Source: Actinomycetota bacterium
Lineage (GTDB): Bacteria; Actinomycetota; Thermoleophilia; Gaiellales; Gaiellaceae
Direction of reading: 5' to 3'
DNA length: 35,329 nucleotides
NCBI GenBank assembly: GCA_005883955.1
Contig: VAXH01000085.1
Span: 1-35,329, forward strand
A program made the translations under genes and the position numbers. The notes below the pieces were generated by a model, which had not been told where the DNA came from, made no database searches, and was given only the letters and a program-made list of their open reading frames with translations. Shown here one piece after another: positions 9,899-17,439 of this stretch; position 1 is the stretch's first letter; each line of letters opens with the position of its first letter.

Positions 9899-10395
9899 CC
9901 AACAAGGTGCACGAGCGCCACAAGACGTCGATCACGACGCCGAGCGACGCCGAGATCCGCATCGAGCGGACCTTCGACGCGCCCCTCGGTCTCGTCTGGG
10001 AGGCGTACACGGACCGCGAGCTGCTGCCGGAATGGCTTGGGCCGCGCGAGCTGACGATGACGGTTGACGAGTTCGATTTTCGTCCCGGCGGCTCGTACCG
10101 GTTCACCCATCGCGACTCCGACGGCAACGCGTTTGTCTTCTTCGGCGAGTTCCATGAGGTCGAGGAGCCGGAGCTCATCGTCCGCACCTTCTCGTGGGAG
10201 GGAATGCCGGGCAAGGAGTCGGTTGAACGGGTCGAGTTCGAGCAGCTCGACGGCGAGCGCACGAGACTCGTCGTCACGTCCAGCTTCGACTCCAAGGCAG
10301 ACCGCGACGGCATGCTCCAGTCCGGCATGGAGCGCGGCGTTGTCGACAGCTACTCCCGTCTCGACGAGCTGTTCGAGCGACAACAGGCCGGCTGA
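9895..10395 (+). CDS. AHSA1/SRPBCC domain protein
   Basis: Protein of 166 residues with the helix-grip fold of the activator-of-Hsp90-ATPase-1-like SRPBCC family, which forms a hydrophobic ligand pocket. Diagnostic segments are IERTFDAPLGLVWEAYTDRELLPEWLGP near the N-terminus, FDFRPGGSYRFTHRD, and the C-terminal GMERGVVDSYSRLDELF helix. The ATG overlaps the ArsR stop by four bases. The ligand is unknown. Pairing with the ArsR gene implies that repressor and SRPBCC protein respond to the same condition. It ends six bases from the convergent reductase gene. Confidence 0.92.
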   Translation: MTNKVHERHKTSITTPSDAEIRIERTFDAPLGLVWEAYTDRELLPEWLGPRELTMTVDEFDFRPGGSYRFTHRDSDGNAFVFFGEFHEVEEPELIVRTFSWEGMPGKESVERVEFEQLDGERTRLVVTSSFDSKADRDGMLQSGMERGVVDSYSRLDELFERQQAG

Positions 10396-10401
10396 TCCGA
10401 G

Positions 10402-11094
10402 CTACGGCGCAGCGGTCGGCTCCGGCCGGCCGCCGCGCCTCTTCGCACCGACGACGCGGTAGCGAAGGTGCGTCACAAGCGGCGACTCGAGCACGTGCGT
10501 GACCTCGAACCGGGGAAGCTCAGGGCCGACGCCGTCGAACAGGCGGGCTCCGCCGCCCAACAGGACTGGAGCGAGGTGGAGCAGGAGCTCGTCGACCAGG
10601 CCGGCGCTGATCGCCTGGTCGATCGCGTCCGCGCCGCCTGCGACCAAGACGTCCTTCTCGGCTGCGGCGGCTCGCGCGTCCTCGATCGCGCTCTCGAGGC
10701 CATTCGTGACGAAGACGAAGGTGGTTCCTCCCTCCATCACGAGCGGCTCGCGCGCGTGGTGGGTGAGGACGAACACGGGCTTGTGGAACGGCGGCTCGTC
10801 TCCCCACCAGCCGTCAGTGTTGTGGTCGTTCTCCCAGGGCCCCTCGCCGCCGCTGAACATACGCCGGCCCATCACGATCGCGCCAGTGGCCCGCAGCGAT
10901 TCGGCGACGAGCTCGTCGTCCGGGCCGGTCTCTCCGCCGGGCAGGCCGTGAGGCTCGCGAAAGCTCTTGAGCCCAAAGGCCCACTCGTGTAACTGGTCGC
11001 CACCCTTGCCCAACGGCTGCTCGAGCGTCGGGTTCGGCCCGGCGACGTAGCCGTCCAGCGACACCGAGACCTCCGCGACGACTTTCCCCGTCAC
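10402..11094 (-). CDS. Dihydrofolate reductase-like (RibD C-terminal domain) protein
   Basis: Protein of 230 residues in the RibD_C/DHFR-like superfamily, which binds NADPH in an alpha/beta fold. It opens with VVAEVSVSLDGYVAGPN, carries ATGAIVMGRRMF, and ends with VLVAGGADAIDQAISAGLVDELLLHLAPVLLGGGARLFDG, the usual NADPH-binding and dimer-forming block. It is unlikely to be the cell's folate or riboflavin enzyme; most free-standing members have no known substrate. The ATG overlaps the stop of the upstream transporter (ATGA), so it is the second gene of an operon with the DHA2 exporter. Confidence 0.9.
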   Translation of the reverse strand: MTGKVVAEVSVSLDGYVAGPNPTLEQPLGKGGDQLHEWAFGLKSFREPHGLPGGETGPDDELVAESLRATGAIVMGRRMFSGGEGPWENDHNTDGWWGDEPPFHKPVFVLTHHAREPLVMEGGTTFVFVTNGLESAIEDARAAAAEKDVLVAGGADAIDQAISAGLVDELLLHLAPVLLGGGARLFDGVGPELPRFEVTHVLESPLVTHLRYRVVGAKRRGGRPEPTAAP

Positions 11095-12548
11095 GAGGTC
11101 TCGGTGGCCGCGGTCGCGCCGTGACCTGCTTCGTGCGCGGCCGCCGGGTGCGCCTCGCGGAGGAGCGTCCCGCCGAGCACAGCGGCCCCGGCCGCGAAGG
11201 CGGCCCCGACGAGGAAGGCGAGGTGGTAGCCACCCGTGAGCGCGCTGAGCTCGCCGGCGCCGGCCAGACGGAGGCTGTGAGTCCGCGAAGCGGCGATGCT
11301 TGCGAGGACGGCGAGCCCAAGGGCGCCGCCCATCATGAACGAGGTGTTGACGACGCCCGAGGCGAGCCCCGCCTCGCTCGGCTCGACGTCGCCCATCGCT
11401 GCGAGCAGGACCGGGTTGAACGCGGTGCCGGCGCCGATTCCGATCAGGATCATGCTCGGCAGCACGTCGACGACGAACGATCCGTCTACCGGCGCGCGCA
11501 CGAATAGAGCCAGACCGACGGCTGCAAGTAGGAGCCCAGTCGCCAGCGGCTTCCTGATCCCGAACCGCATGACGAGCTTCGCGGAGAGGCCGATTGAGAA
11601 CGCGCCCATGATCAGGTTCGCGGGCAGGAACGAGAGGCCGACCCGTAGCGGGCTGTAGTGCAGGACCAGCTGGAGGTAGAGAGCCGAGATAAAGAATGCG
11701 GTGAACATCGCAGCGGCCCAGAGCACGCCGACGGTGTTGGAAACCCTGATGTTGCGCAGCTTGAAGAGCCGGAGCGGAACGAGCGGCGAGCGAACCCGTG
11801 ACTCGATGCCGACGAAGAGCGCCAGCAGAAGAACGGCCACTGCGAGCAGCCCGAGCGTCTCGGCCGACGTCCAGCCGTTCTGGTTGCCATTGACGATCGC
11901 ATAGACGGCGAGCATCAACGAGGCCGTCACGGTAACCGCGCCCGCGACGTCGAGCCGGCCCGACATAGCCGGGGTGCGCTCGCCGGGGAGCAACCTCAGC
12001 GTCATCACGGTGACCAGGATCCCGATGGGGAAGTTGACCAGGAAGATCCAGTGCCAGTTGATCAGGCCGGTCAAAACGCCGCCGAGCAGCACGCCGATGC
12101 TGCCGCCGCCGGAGGCGACGAAACCGAAGATGCCCATCGCCTTCGCGCGCTCCGCCGGCTCCGTGAAGAGCATCATCATCAAGGAGAGCGAGACCGCAGA
12201 GGCGACGGCGCCGCCGAGCCCTTGAACGGTTCTAGCCGTGACGAGCATCCACTGAGTCGTGGAGAGCCCGCAGGCGAGCGAGGCCAGCGTGAAGAGGACG
12301 ATCCCGGCGAGAAAGAGGCGTCGGTGACCGAAGATGTCGCCGAGCCGACCGCCGAGCAGGAGGAAGCCGCCGTACGTGAGCAGATATGCGTTCACGACCC
12401 ATGCGAGCGAGGTCTCGGAGAAACCGAGATCCTGCCGAATCGACGGCAGCGCGACGTTCACGACCGTCATGTCGAGCACGATCATGAGGCTGCCGAGGCA
12501 GAGCACGTACAGCGCGAGCCAGCGGGTGCGGTTGTCGGCGATCGTCAT
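11091..12548 (-). CDS. MFS drug-proton antiporter, DHA2 (EmrB/QacA) family
   Basis: Inner-membrane exporter of 485 residues, the usual DHA2 length with about 14 membrane helices. It shows the family motif GSLMIVLDMTVVNVALPSI in helix 1, a motif A relative GGRLGDIFGHRR, and motif C-like SGGGSIGVLLGGVLTG in helix 5. These features predict proton-driven export of hydrophobic compounds. A good ribosome-binding site, AAAGGA, lies nine bases before the ATG. It is the first gene of a two-gene operon with the RibD_C-type reductase and is divergent from the STAS gene. The substrate is not predictable. Confidence 0.93.
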   Translation of the reverse strand: MTIADNRTRWLALYVLCLGSLMIVLDMTVVNVALPSIRQDLGFSETSLAWVVNAYLLTYGGFLLLGGRLGDIFGHRRLFLAGIVLFTLASLACGLSTTQWMLVTARTVQGLGGAVASAVSLSLMMMLFTEPAERAKAMGIFGFVASGGGSIGVLLGGVLTGLINWHWIFLVNFPIGILVTVMTLRLLPGERTPAMSGRLDVAGAVTVTASLMLAVYAIVNGNQNGWTSAETLGLLAVAVLLLALFVGIESRVRSPLVPLRLFKLRNIRVSNTVGVLWAAAMFTAFFISALYLQLVLHYSPLRVGLSFLPANLIMGAFSIGLSAKLVMRFGIRKPLATGLLLAAVGLALFVRAPVDGSFVVDVLPSMILIGIGAGTAFNPVLLAAMGDVEPSEAGLASGVVNTSFMMGGALGLAVLASIAASRTHSLRLAGAGELSALTGGYHLAFLVGAAFAAGAAVLGGTLLREAHPAAAHEAGHGATAATETS

Positions 12549-12631
12549 TGATTTGAGTCCTTTCGGTTGTTCTCGATCGACTTCGAATGCTTAGACCCTG
12601 CGCGGCGCCTGAATTCATCGGCGGCGAGGCG

Positions 12632-12895
12632 ATGATTTTTGCTTCGTTGGGCGGTCTATCTTCACTGAGCGGCGCCGATGCGGAGACTATCGATCTGCTC
12701 GGGCGTCTCCAGCTCGCCGGGCGGCGACACGGTCGGACTCTCCGGTTTCTCCACGCGTCGCCCGATTTGGTCGACCTGATCGCATTCGCCGGCCTGGACG
12801 CGGTCTTACGCGTCGAGCCGGGCTGGCAGGCCGAAGAGGGGGAAGACCCGCTCGGTGTCGAGGAAGAAGGTCAGCTCGACGATCCGGCCGTCTGA
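12632..12895 (+). CDS. STAS-domain (anti-anti-sigma-like) protein overlapping the sigma gene
   Basis: Small protein of 87 residues. ETIDLLGRLQLAGRRHGRTLRF and HASPDLVDLIAFAGLDAVL match the second half of a STAS fold (MlaB/SpoIIAA type): the helix after the conserved phosphoacceptor region, then the last strand and helix. The usual phosphorylatable Ser/Thr is not clear. The last ~29 residues, from about residue 59, are encoded on the strand opposite the last 90 bases of the sigma factor gene. I recall similar acidic tails in other actinobacterial STAS proteins, which would fit a conserved overlap. The ATG at 12632 is chosen from fold boundaries; an ATG at 12587 would add 15 residues. Confidence 0.65.
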   Translation: MIFASLGGLSSLSGADAETIDLLGRLQLAGRRHGRTLRFLHASPDLVDLIAFAGLDAVLRVEPGWQAEEGEDPLGVEEEGQLDDPAV

Positions 12896-13789
12896 GATCT
12901 CCAGCACCTGCAGCGCCCACGGGTCGAAGCCGCTGCCGGATTCGCTCGGCTTGTACTGCCCGAAGGCCGGCGAGCCGTTGGCCGCGACCGTCGGGAGCAC
13001 GCGCGAGCCGCGGCAGCCGATCCCGGGCCCGAGCCACCACTCGAAGATGTCGTGACGGCCGCTCAGCCAGAGGTCGTACGGCGGCATCGACTGGGTCGCG
13101 TCCTCGTGGATCAGCGACGTGAGGGCCTCGATGTCGTAGGCCTCGAAAGCCTGCACGTAGCGTGCGAGCAGCTCGCGGTCGGCGTCGTCGAGTGGGGCGC
13201 GATCCGCATCGACGTCGCTTTGCTCGAGCGTCGCACGCGCCCGCTGGAGCGCGCTATTCACCGAAGCGACGCTGGTCTCGAGCAACTCCGCGACCTCGGC
13301 CGCTTTCCAGCGCAGGACTTCGCAGAGGATCAGCACCGCGCGCTGGCGCGGCGGCAGGTGCTGCAGCGCCGCCACGAACGCGAGGCGGATCGTCTCGTGA
13401 GCGACGGCGACCTCGGCCGGGTCGCCTTCCGGCGCGACGGCGCTCACTGGAATCGGCTCGATCCAGGTCACCTCCGGCAGGGCGTTCAGGTTCGACTCGA
13501 CCGGCTCACGTGCCGGGCCGAGATCCATCGGCCGGGCGCGTCGCTCGCGGGCGTTCAGCATGTCGAAGCAGACGTTCGTTGCGATCCGATAGAGCCAGGA
13601 GCGCAGCGCCGCCCGGCCCTCGAAGCGGCCGAGGCCTCGCCAGGCGCGGAGCAGTGTCTCCTGGACGGCGTCCTCGGCCTCGAACGGCGACCCGAGCATC
13701 CGGTAGCAGTACGCGGTCAGCTCGACGCGGTGCTGCTCGAGCTCCTGCTCGGCGGCACCGGCCTTGACCGTGAGCGACGAGTCCTGCAT
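12806..13789 (-). CDS. sigG-like: ECF sigma factor, SigG-like (TIGR02960 type) with SnoaL-like tail
   Basis: RNA polymerase sigma factor of 327 residues. Sigma region 2 (HRVELTAYCYRMLGSPFEAE, then DAVQETLLRAWRGLGRF and SWLYRIATNVCFDML) covers about residues 20-80. Region 4 (LQHLPPRQRAVLILCEVL, ETSVASVNSALQRARATL) lies near 130-185. The last ~120 residues are a SnoaL/NTF2-like domain of the kind that controls activity in this group, which has no membrane anti-sigma partner. ATG 13789 matches family starts, and TACCAT at 13798-13803 (minus strand) sits eight bases upstream. The frame stays open to 14440 only because it runs antisense through tetR. The 3' end is overlapped by the convergent STAS gene. 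Confidence 0.93.
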   Translation of the reverse strand: MQDSSLTVKAGAAEQELEQHRVELTAYCYRMLGSPFEAEDAVQETLLRAWRGLGRFEGRAALRSWLYRIATNVCFDMLNARERRARPMDLGPAREPVESNLNALPEVTWIEPIPVSAVAPEGDPAEVAVAHETIRLAFVAALQHLPPRQRAVLILCEVLRWKAAEVAELLETSVASVNSALQRARATLEQSDVDADRAPLDDADRELLARYVQAFEAYDIEALTSLIHEDATQSMPPYDLWLSGRHDIFEWWLGPGIGCRGSRVLPTVAANGSPAFGQYKPSESGSGFDPWALQVLEISDGRIVELTFFLDTERVFPLFGLPARLDA

Positions 13790-13797
13790 CCCGCGGA

Positions 13798-13803
13798 ATG
13801 GTA
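13798..13803 (-). promoter_or_regulatory. -10 box (TACCAT) for the sigma factor gene
   Basis: Read on the minus strand, TACCAT ends eight bases before the ATG at 13789, with no Shine-Dalgarno between. It falls in the 29-bp gap after the tetR stop codon, so the sigma gene may have its own promoter. Confidence 0.35.
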
Positions 13804-13818
13804 CGCGGAGAGTTCGGG

Positions 13819-14421
13819 TCAGGCGAGGATCAGTTCGCGAGCCGTTTCTTGCAGCGTCGCGGTTGCCTGGCGCGCGGAAAGGCCGGCCCCGCTGAGCTCG
13901 CGGAAGGTCTCGTAGCTCGTCAGCACGAGCAGCAAGGCCAGGGCGCGCTGCGTGCTCGGTCCCAGTCGGCCGGCGCCGCTGAGATTGCGGACGAGCCGTG
14001 CGAGCTCGCCGCGCCTGTCGCCGCGCTGGCGGTCGATCAGGCTCTGGGCGGCTGGATCGATCGCCGCGACGCCGTAGATCTGGCTCAGCACCGAGTCCTC
14101 CGTTGCCCAGAAGCGGATCGTGTTCGCGATCGTCTGATCGAGCGCAACCTCTGGATCCGGATTGACGACGAGGTCGCGCAGCTCGCGCAGCGCCGGGTTC
14201 TCGCCGAAGGTCTCGCAGATCGCGTCGACCAGGTCGAGGCGAGAGCCGAAATGCTGGTAGAGCGTCGCGCGGGAGATCCCGGCGCGCTCCGCCACCTGCT
14301 CCATCGTCGCCTCGTGGAAGGCTCCTTCGGAGAGGAGGTCGCGAACGGCGGAGGTGATCCGTGCGCGCGTCGCGTCGGACCTCCGGGAGCGAGTGCGGCT
14401 GCGGTAGGCCTGCGCTGACAT
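13819..14421 (-). CDS. TetR-family transcriptional regulator
   Basis: Repressor of 200 residues. The N-terminal helix-turn-helix spans about residues 17-63 (ITSAVRDLLSEGAFHEATME, then QVAERAGISRATLYQHFGSR), with the canonical TLYQHFGS recognition helix end. The ligand-binding domain is variable and gives no hint of the inducer. The first 14 residues are Arg/Ser-rich. Tandem AGAC-N5-GTCT sites begin one base upstream of its ATG and continue to the divergent GNAT gene. The protein therefore probably represses itself and that gene. TAGACT at 14430-14435 (minus strand) eight bases upstream suggests a leaderless transcript. A 29-bp gap separates it from the downstream sigma gene on the same strand. 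Confidence 0.92.
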   Translation of the reverse strand: MSAQAYRSRTRSRRSDATRARITSAVRDLLSEGAFHEATMEQVAERAGISRATLYQHFGSRLDLVDAICETFGENPALRELRDLVVNPDPEVALDQTIANTIRFWATEDSVLSQIYGVAAIDPAAQSLIDRQRGDRRGELARLVRNLSGAGRLGPSTQRALALLLVLTSYETFRELSGAGLSARQATATLQETARELILA

Positions 14422-14490
14422 AGACGATAAGTCTAGACAAGATGTCTGACGAATGCTAGGTTCCAGACACGGTGTCCAGACATGACGTCT
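14422..14490. promoter_or_regulatory. Four-site TetR-type operator in divergent promoter
   Basis: Four 13-bp inverted repeats of form AGAC-N5-GTCT occur at 14422-14434, 14435-14447, 14465-14477 (last base C instead of T) and 14478-14490. They form two directly abutting pairs 17 bp apart. The first pair touches the tetR start codon. The last pair touches the AAGGAGG ribosome-binding site (14491-14497) of the GNAT gene. A possible plus-strand promoter, TAGACA (14434-14439) - 17 bp - TAGGTT (14457-14462), lies between and under the sites, so binding would block both directions. Confidence 0.8.
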
Positions 14491-14502
14491 AAGGAGGAAA
14501 GA

Positions 14503-15369
14503 ATGGCTGCTGCGATTCCGCAGCTCATCGATACGTCTCCGGTCTCGCCGGCCACCGCGGCTGCGATCGAGACCGCAGAGGCGCGATCCTGGGCCGACCT
14601 CTACGCTGCCGCGCCGGCCGGTTGGGCCCGTGAGGTCGGGCTGAAGACCCGGTCGGTCGGGGGCACGCTGGCGATTAGCTGGGCCGTGACAGGCCGGCGC
14701 TACTTCAGCCGTGCAATCGGGCTCGGCGTCCTCGACCCCGCGACCGAGGAGCAGCTCGACGAGATTCTCGCCTTGTGGCGCGAGGAGGGGATCACGATGT
14801 TCCTGGTGAAGTCATTGCCTCACTGCCGACCCGCGGCGTACGAGGACTGGTTGCGAGAGCGCCGGCTGGAGCCCTACGACGCCCAGGACCGGGTCGTGCG
14901 GGACGGCAGCCCGCTTGCACAGGGTGCAGGCGCCGCGCTCTCGGAGCGTGAGCTCGTCGTCGAGCCGGTAGATCGCGCGAGCCAGGACGAATGGGCCGAG
15001 TTTCTCCAGCGGGTCTACGGGCTCGACACCGGGCCCTGGCTGCAGCAGCTGATCGGCCGGCCGGGCTGGTTCGAGTATGTCGCGCGCGAGGACGGTGAAA
15101 TAGTGGCGGCGCGCGGGATGCACATCGGCCTCGACGGCACCGCCTGGCTCGGGATGGACGGTCCTGTCCCGGGTTTGATGACGGACCACTACGAGCCAGA
15201 TGCGGCGATCTGCTCCCGGATCGTCGCGGACGGCCTGGTCGCCGGAGCGCGCAGGTTCATCGCCGACATCGAGGCGCCTTCCGACGCGATGGATACTCCT
15301 GCGTACGAGTACTTCGGCCGGCTCGGCTTCACGCGGCCGTACGTGCGAACGCACTGGGCGGTGATCTGA
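14503..15369 (+). CDS. GNAT-family N-acetyltransferase-like protein
   Basis: Protein of 288 residues with two GNAT-like halves. The second half, from about residue 150, is clearer: WAEFLQRVYGLDTGPWLQQL, then GEIVAARGMHIGLDGTAWLG as the central strands, and PAYEYFGRLGFTRPYVRTHW as the typical C-terminal motif. A canonical acetyl-CoA pyrophosphate loop (Q/RxxGxG/A) is not obvious, so activity is uncertain. ATG 14503 with AAGGAGG five bases upstream is preferred over ATG 14482, which lies inside an operator. The gene is divergent from tetR and probably its main target. Its stop overlaps the next ATG by one base. Confidence 0.75.
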   Translation: MAAAIPQLIDTSPVSPATAAAIETAEARSWADLYAAAPAGWAREVGLKTRSVGGTLAISWAVTGRRYFSRAIGLGVLDPATEEQLDEILALWREEGITMFLVKSLPHCRPAAYEDWLRERRLEPYDAQDRVVRDGSPLAQGAGAALSERELVVEPVDRASQDEWAEFLQRVYGLDTGPWLQQLIGRPGWFEYVAREDGEIVAARGMHIGLDGTAWLGMDGPVPGLMTDHYEPDAAICSRIVADGLVAGARRFIADIEAPSDAMDTPAYEYFGRLGFTRPYVRTHWAVI

Positions 15370-15659
15370 TGCACGCGTCGATCTGGCGGTTCCGCGGAGA
15401 TCCGGACGAGCTGGTGCGCGCCTACGAGTCGATGGTTACCGAGATACCGGCGGCGAGCATGCGCCTGCACCTTTGTCTGAGTGCTCCCGACGGGATCGTT
15501 CTCGTCGACACCTGCCCGTCGCGGGAGGTCTTCGAAGGATTCGTCGGCCGCACGTTCGGAGAGGTTCGCCGGCGACACGGCCTGCCGGAGCCCGAGCGGA
15601 TCGACGACTTCCCGGTGCACGCGGCGTTCGTCGACGGGCAACGGCTGCGCCCCGCCTGA
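15369..15659 (+). CDS. Small hypothetical protein, ABM-like fold possible
   Basis: Protein of 96 residues that I do not recognise as a named family. The pattern HASIWRFRGDPDELVRAYES, a central strand GIVLVDTCPSREVFEGFVG, and a final strand PVHAAFVDGQRL resembles the small dimeric alpha/beta-barrel (ABM) fold seen in monooxygenases and YciI relatives. It overlaps the GNAT gene by one base (TGATG), so it is translationally coupled and should share control by the TetR protein. No catalytic residues can be assigned. Confidence 0.7.
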   Translation: MHASIWRFRGDPDELVRAYESMVTEIPAASMRLHLCLSAPDGIVLVDTCPSREVFEGFVGRTFGEVRRRHGLPEPERIDDFPVHAAFVDGQRLRPA

Positions 15660-15681
15660 CGCGCGCGGTAGAAGTTCACGG

Positions 15682-15735
15682 ATGAGGAAGCTCGTTTTGT
15701 GGACCTTCGTGAGCCTCGACGGAGTCATCGACTCA
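15682..15735 (+). pseudogene. 5' fragment of a RibD_C/DHFR-like gene
   Basis: ATG at 15682 begins MRKLVLWTFVSLDGVIDS, a near-exact match in style to the N-terminus of RibD_C-type reductases (compare VVTEFITLDGVIEDPGG in the intact gene at 24611-25189). After 18 codons the similarity stops abruptly. The open frame continues as Arg-rich sequence antisense to the histidine kinase, which is not a real protein. The rest of the gene is missing, so this is a remnant left by deletion or rearrangement at about 15735. Confidence 0.7.
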
Positions 15736-16762
15736 GCACGGGCTTGTGGACGAGGACGGCCTCGACCATCTGAAACACGAGGCCGAGCGGCTCAAGCTCG
15801 TAACGACGCCCCCGACGCGAGCGGGAGCGTAAAGCCTCGCGCCAGAAGCGGTCGAACATCCGTTGCCGCGTCTCCGGCGCCACGCCGTCGCCTGTGTCCT
15901 CGACAGCGACGAGCACATGGTCGGTGTCAGGCTCGACGACGATCGCAACTGTTCCATCCGGACGGGCGTGGCGGACGGCGTTCGCAAGCAGGTTCAGAAG
16001 CACGCGCTCGATCTTCTCGGGCGCAAGCCGCACGGCCGGATCGGCAGGATCGACGCGCGCCTCGAGCCGGACGTTGTGGGCCCGAGCCTCTGCTTCGACT
16101 GCGCCGAGACACCCCGAGACGAGCGGACCGAGCGGCGCATCTTGCAGTTCGAGCGTCAGGGCCCCTGCGTCGATCATCGCCAGTTCGAACAGATCCTCGA
16201 CGAGGCGCGAGAGGATCTCGGTCTGCCCTCGGATCGTGGGCAGATACTCGTCCGGTGTGGCCAGCCCGTCCTCGAGCGCTTCGACCATCGCCCGCAGCGA
16301 GGCGAGTGGCGTGCGGAGGTCGTGGCTTGCCCACGCGACGAGTTCGCGCCGGGCGTCGAAGAGGCGCTCGACGCTCGCAGCCATCTCGTTGAACGATCCG
16401 CCGAGCTCCAACAGTTCGCGCGGCCCCGAGGCCGGAGCGCGCGCGCTCAGGTCGCCCGACGCCAGTAGTGCAGATGTCACGCGCAGACGTCCGAGCGGCT
16501 CGAGGATCCGCCTGCCGAGGAACAAGGCTCCGCCGAGTGCGCAGAGCGTCGAGACGACCGCGACCGAGATGATCTTCGCGTCGTCGTGCATGCCGAACAT
16601 GACCAGGCCCGTCGCGAGCACGACCCCGAGTGGCAAGCAAGCGGCCAGCAGCGCCAGCGCGAGCAGCTGGGCCCGCAACGTCGGCAGGAACCGCACGATC
16701 GCGGCCGCAGCGAGGCCGGTCACCAAGACGGCCAGCGCGAGGACGAGCGCGACGGTGCTCAT
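15725..16762 (-). CDS. Sensor histidine kinase, C-terminally truncated
   Basis: Membrane sensor kinase of 345 residues. It has two or three N-terminal helices (about 3-24, 31-56, 64-83), a HAMP region (about 84-135), HisKA with H147 in WASHDLRTPL, and an ATPase domain with N box LLNLLANAVRHARPDG (N261), G1 box VEDTGDGV and F box FDRFWR (303-308). The G2 box (GxGLGL) that should follow is absent. After FWRE the reading frame runs antisense through the orphan gene tail to a TGA at 15725. ATP-lid closure should fail, so autokinase activity is doubtful. The ATG overlaps the response regulator stop (ATGA). Only the last ~35 residues are not native. Confidence 0.85.
   Translation of the reverse strand: MSTVALVLALAVLVTGLAAAAIVRFLPTLRAQLLALALLAACLPLGVVLATGLVMFGMHDDAKIISVAVVSTLCALGGALFLGRRILEPLGRLRVTSALLASGDLSARAPASGPRELLELGGSFNEMAASVERLFDARRELVAWASHDLRTPLASLRAMVEALEDGLATPDEYLPTIRGQTEILSRLVEDLFELAMIDAGALTLELQDAPLGPLVSGCLGAVEAEARAHNVRLEARVDPADPAVRLAPEKIERVLLNLLANAVRHARPDGTVAIVVEPDTDHVLVAVEDTGDGVAPETRQRMFDRFWREALRSRSRRGRRYELEPLGLVFQMVEAVLVHKPVLSR
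15737..15832 (+). pseudogene. Orphan 3' tail of an unidentified gene
   Basis: From 15737 a second frame reads HGLVDEDGLDHLKHEAERLK and continues 11 more residues to a TAA at 15830-15832. It has natural-looking helical composition and codon use but no start of its own, and it joins directly to the reductase fragment. I read it as the 3' end of another gene brought in by the same rearrangement. I do not recognise the family, and the distance to its natural start is unknown. Confidence 0.4.
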
Positions 16763-17439
16763 GCCCGCAAGCGGTAACCGACGCCCCAGACGGTTTCGAG
16801 CAGCTGCGGCTGAGAGGCGTCTTCCTCAAGCTTCTCGCGCAGACGCCGGACGTGGACGGTCACCGTTCCCGTGTCGAGCGCCGAGGCGTAGCCCCAGACG
16901 CGGCTCATCAGCTGGTCGCGGGAGAAGACGCGGTTCGGGTTCGACGCCAGGAACCAGAGCAGATCGAATTCCTTCGCGGTCAGGTTGAGCACCTCGCCCT
17001 CCCGACGCGCCTCGCGCCTTGCGGCATCGACGACGAGGCCGCCGATGGAGATCCGCTCGCGCGGGGGCGAGCTAGGCCGGGCTCGCCGCAGGACGGTCTT
17101 CACGCGCGTGGCGAGTTCTCGTGGTGAGAACGGCTTGGTCACATAGTCGTCGGCGCCGAGCTCGAGCCCGACGATCCGATCGGTTTCGTCGACCCGGGCG
17201 GTCAGGAGGATCACCGGCAGCTCCGAGGTCGACCGGATCCACCGGCACAGCGCAAGCCCGTCGGTCGCCCCCGGAAGCATTACATCGAGCAGGACGAGGT
17301 TGGGCGCCTCCCGCTCGATCATTCCGCGCGCCGAGTCGCCGTCGCCGGCGGTGACGACGCGATGCCCATCACGCTCGAGGTAGCGCGTGACGACGTCCCG
17401 GACCATCGGCTCGTCGTCGACAACAAGCACCGTCGTCAT
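16759..17439 (-). CDS. OmpR/PhoB-family response regulator
   Basis: DNA-binding response regulator of 226 residues. The receiver domain has the acidic pair D8/D9, the phosphoacceptor D52 in LVLLDVMLPG, T80 and K102 (GADDYVTKPFS), so phosphorylation chemistry is intact. The C-terminal winged helix includes LTAKEFDLLWFLASNPNRVF and the VTVHVRRLREKLE recognition helix, ending in ETVWGVGYRLRA. It is the first gene of the operon with the histidine kinase, which starts inside its stop codon. Because that kinase has lost its G2 box, the regulator may be uncoupled or served by another kinase. It is divergent from the secreted beta-propeller gene. Confidence 0.93.
   Translation of the reverse strand: MTTVLVVDDEPMVRDVVTRYLERDGHRVVTAGDGDSARGMIEREAPNLVLLDVMLPGATDGLALCRWIRSTSELPVILLTARVDETDRIVGLELGADDYVTKPFSPRELATRVKTVLRRARPSSPPRERISIGGLVVDAARREARREGEVLNLTAKEFDLLWFLASNPNRVFSRDQLMSRVWGYASALDTGTVTVHVRRLREKLEEDASQPQLLETVWGVGYRLRA

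Noticed and set aside
12806-14440. 544-codon version of the sigma factor gene
   Set aside because: The N-terminal 217 codons are antisense to tetR and Arg-rich. Family homology starts at the ATG at 13789.
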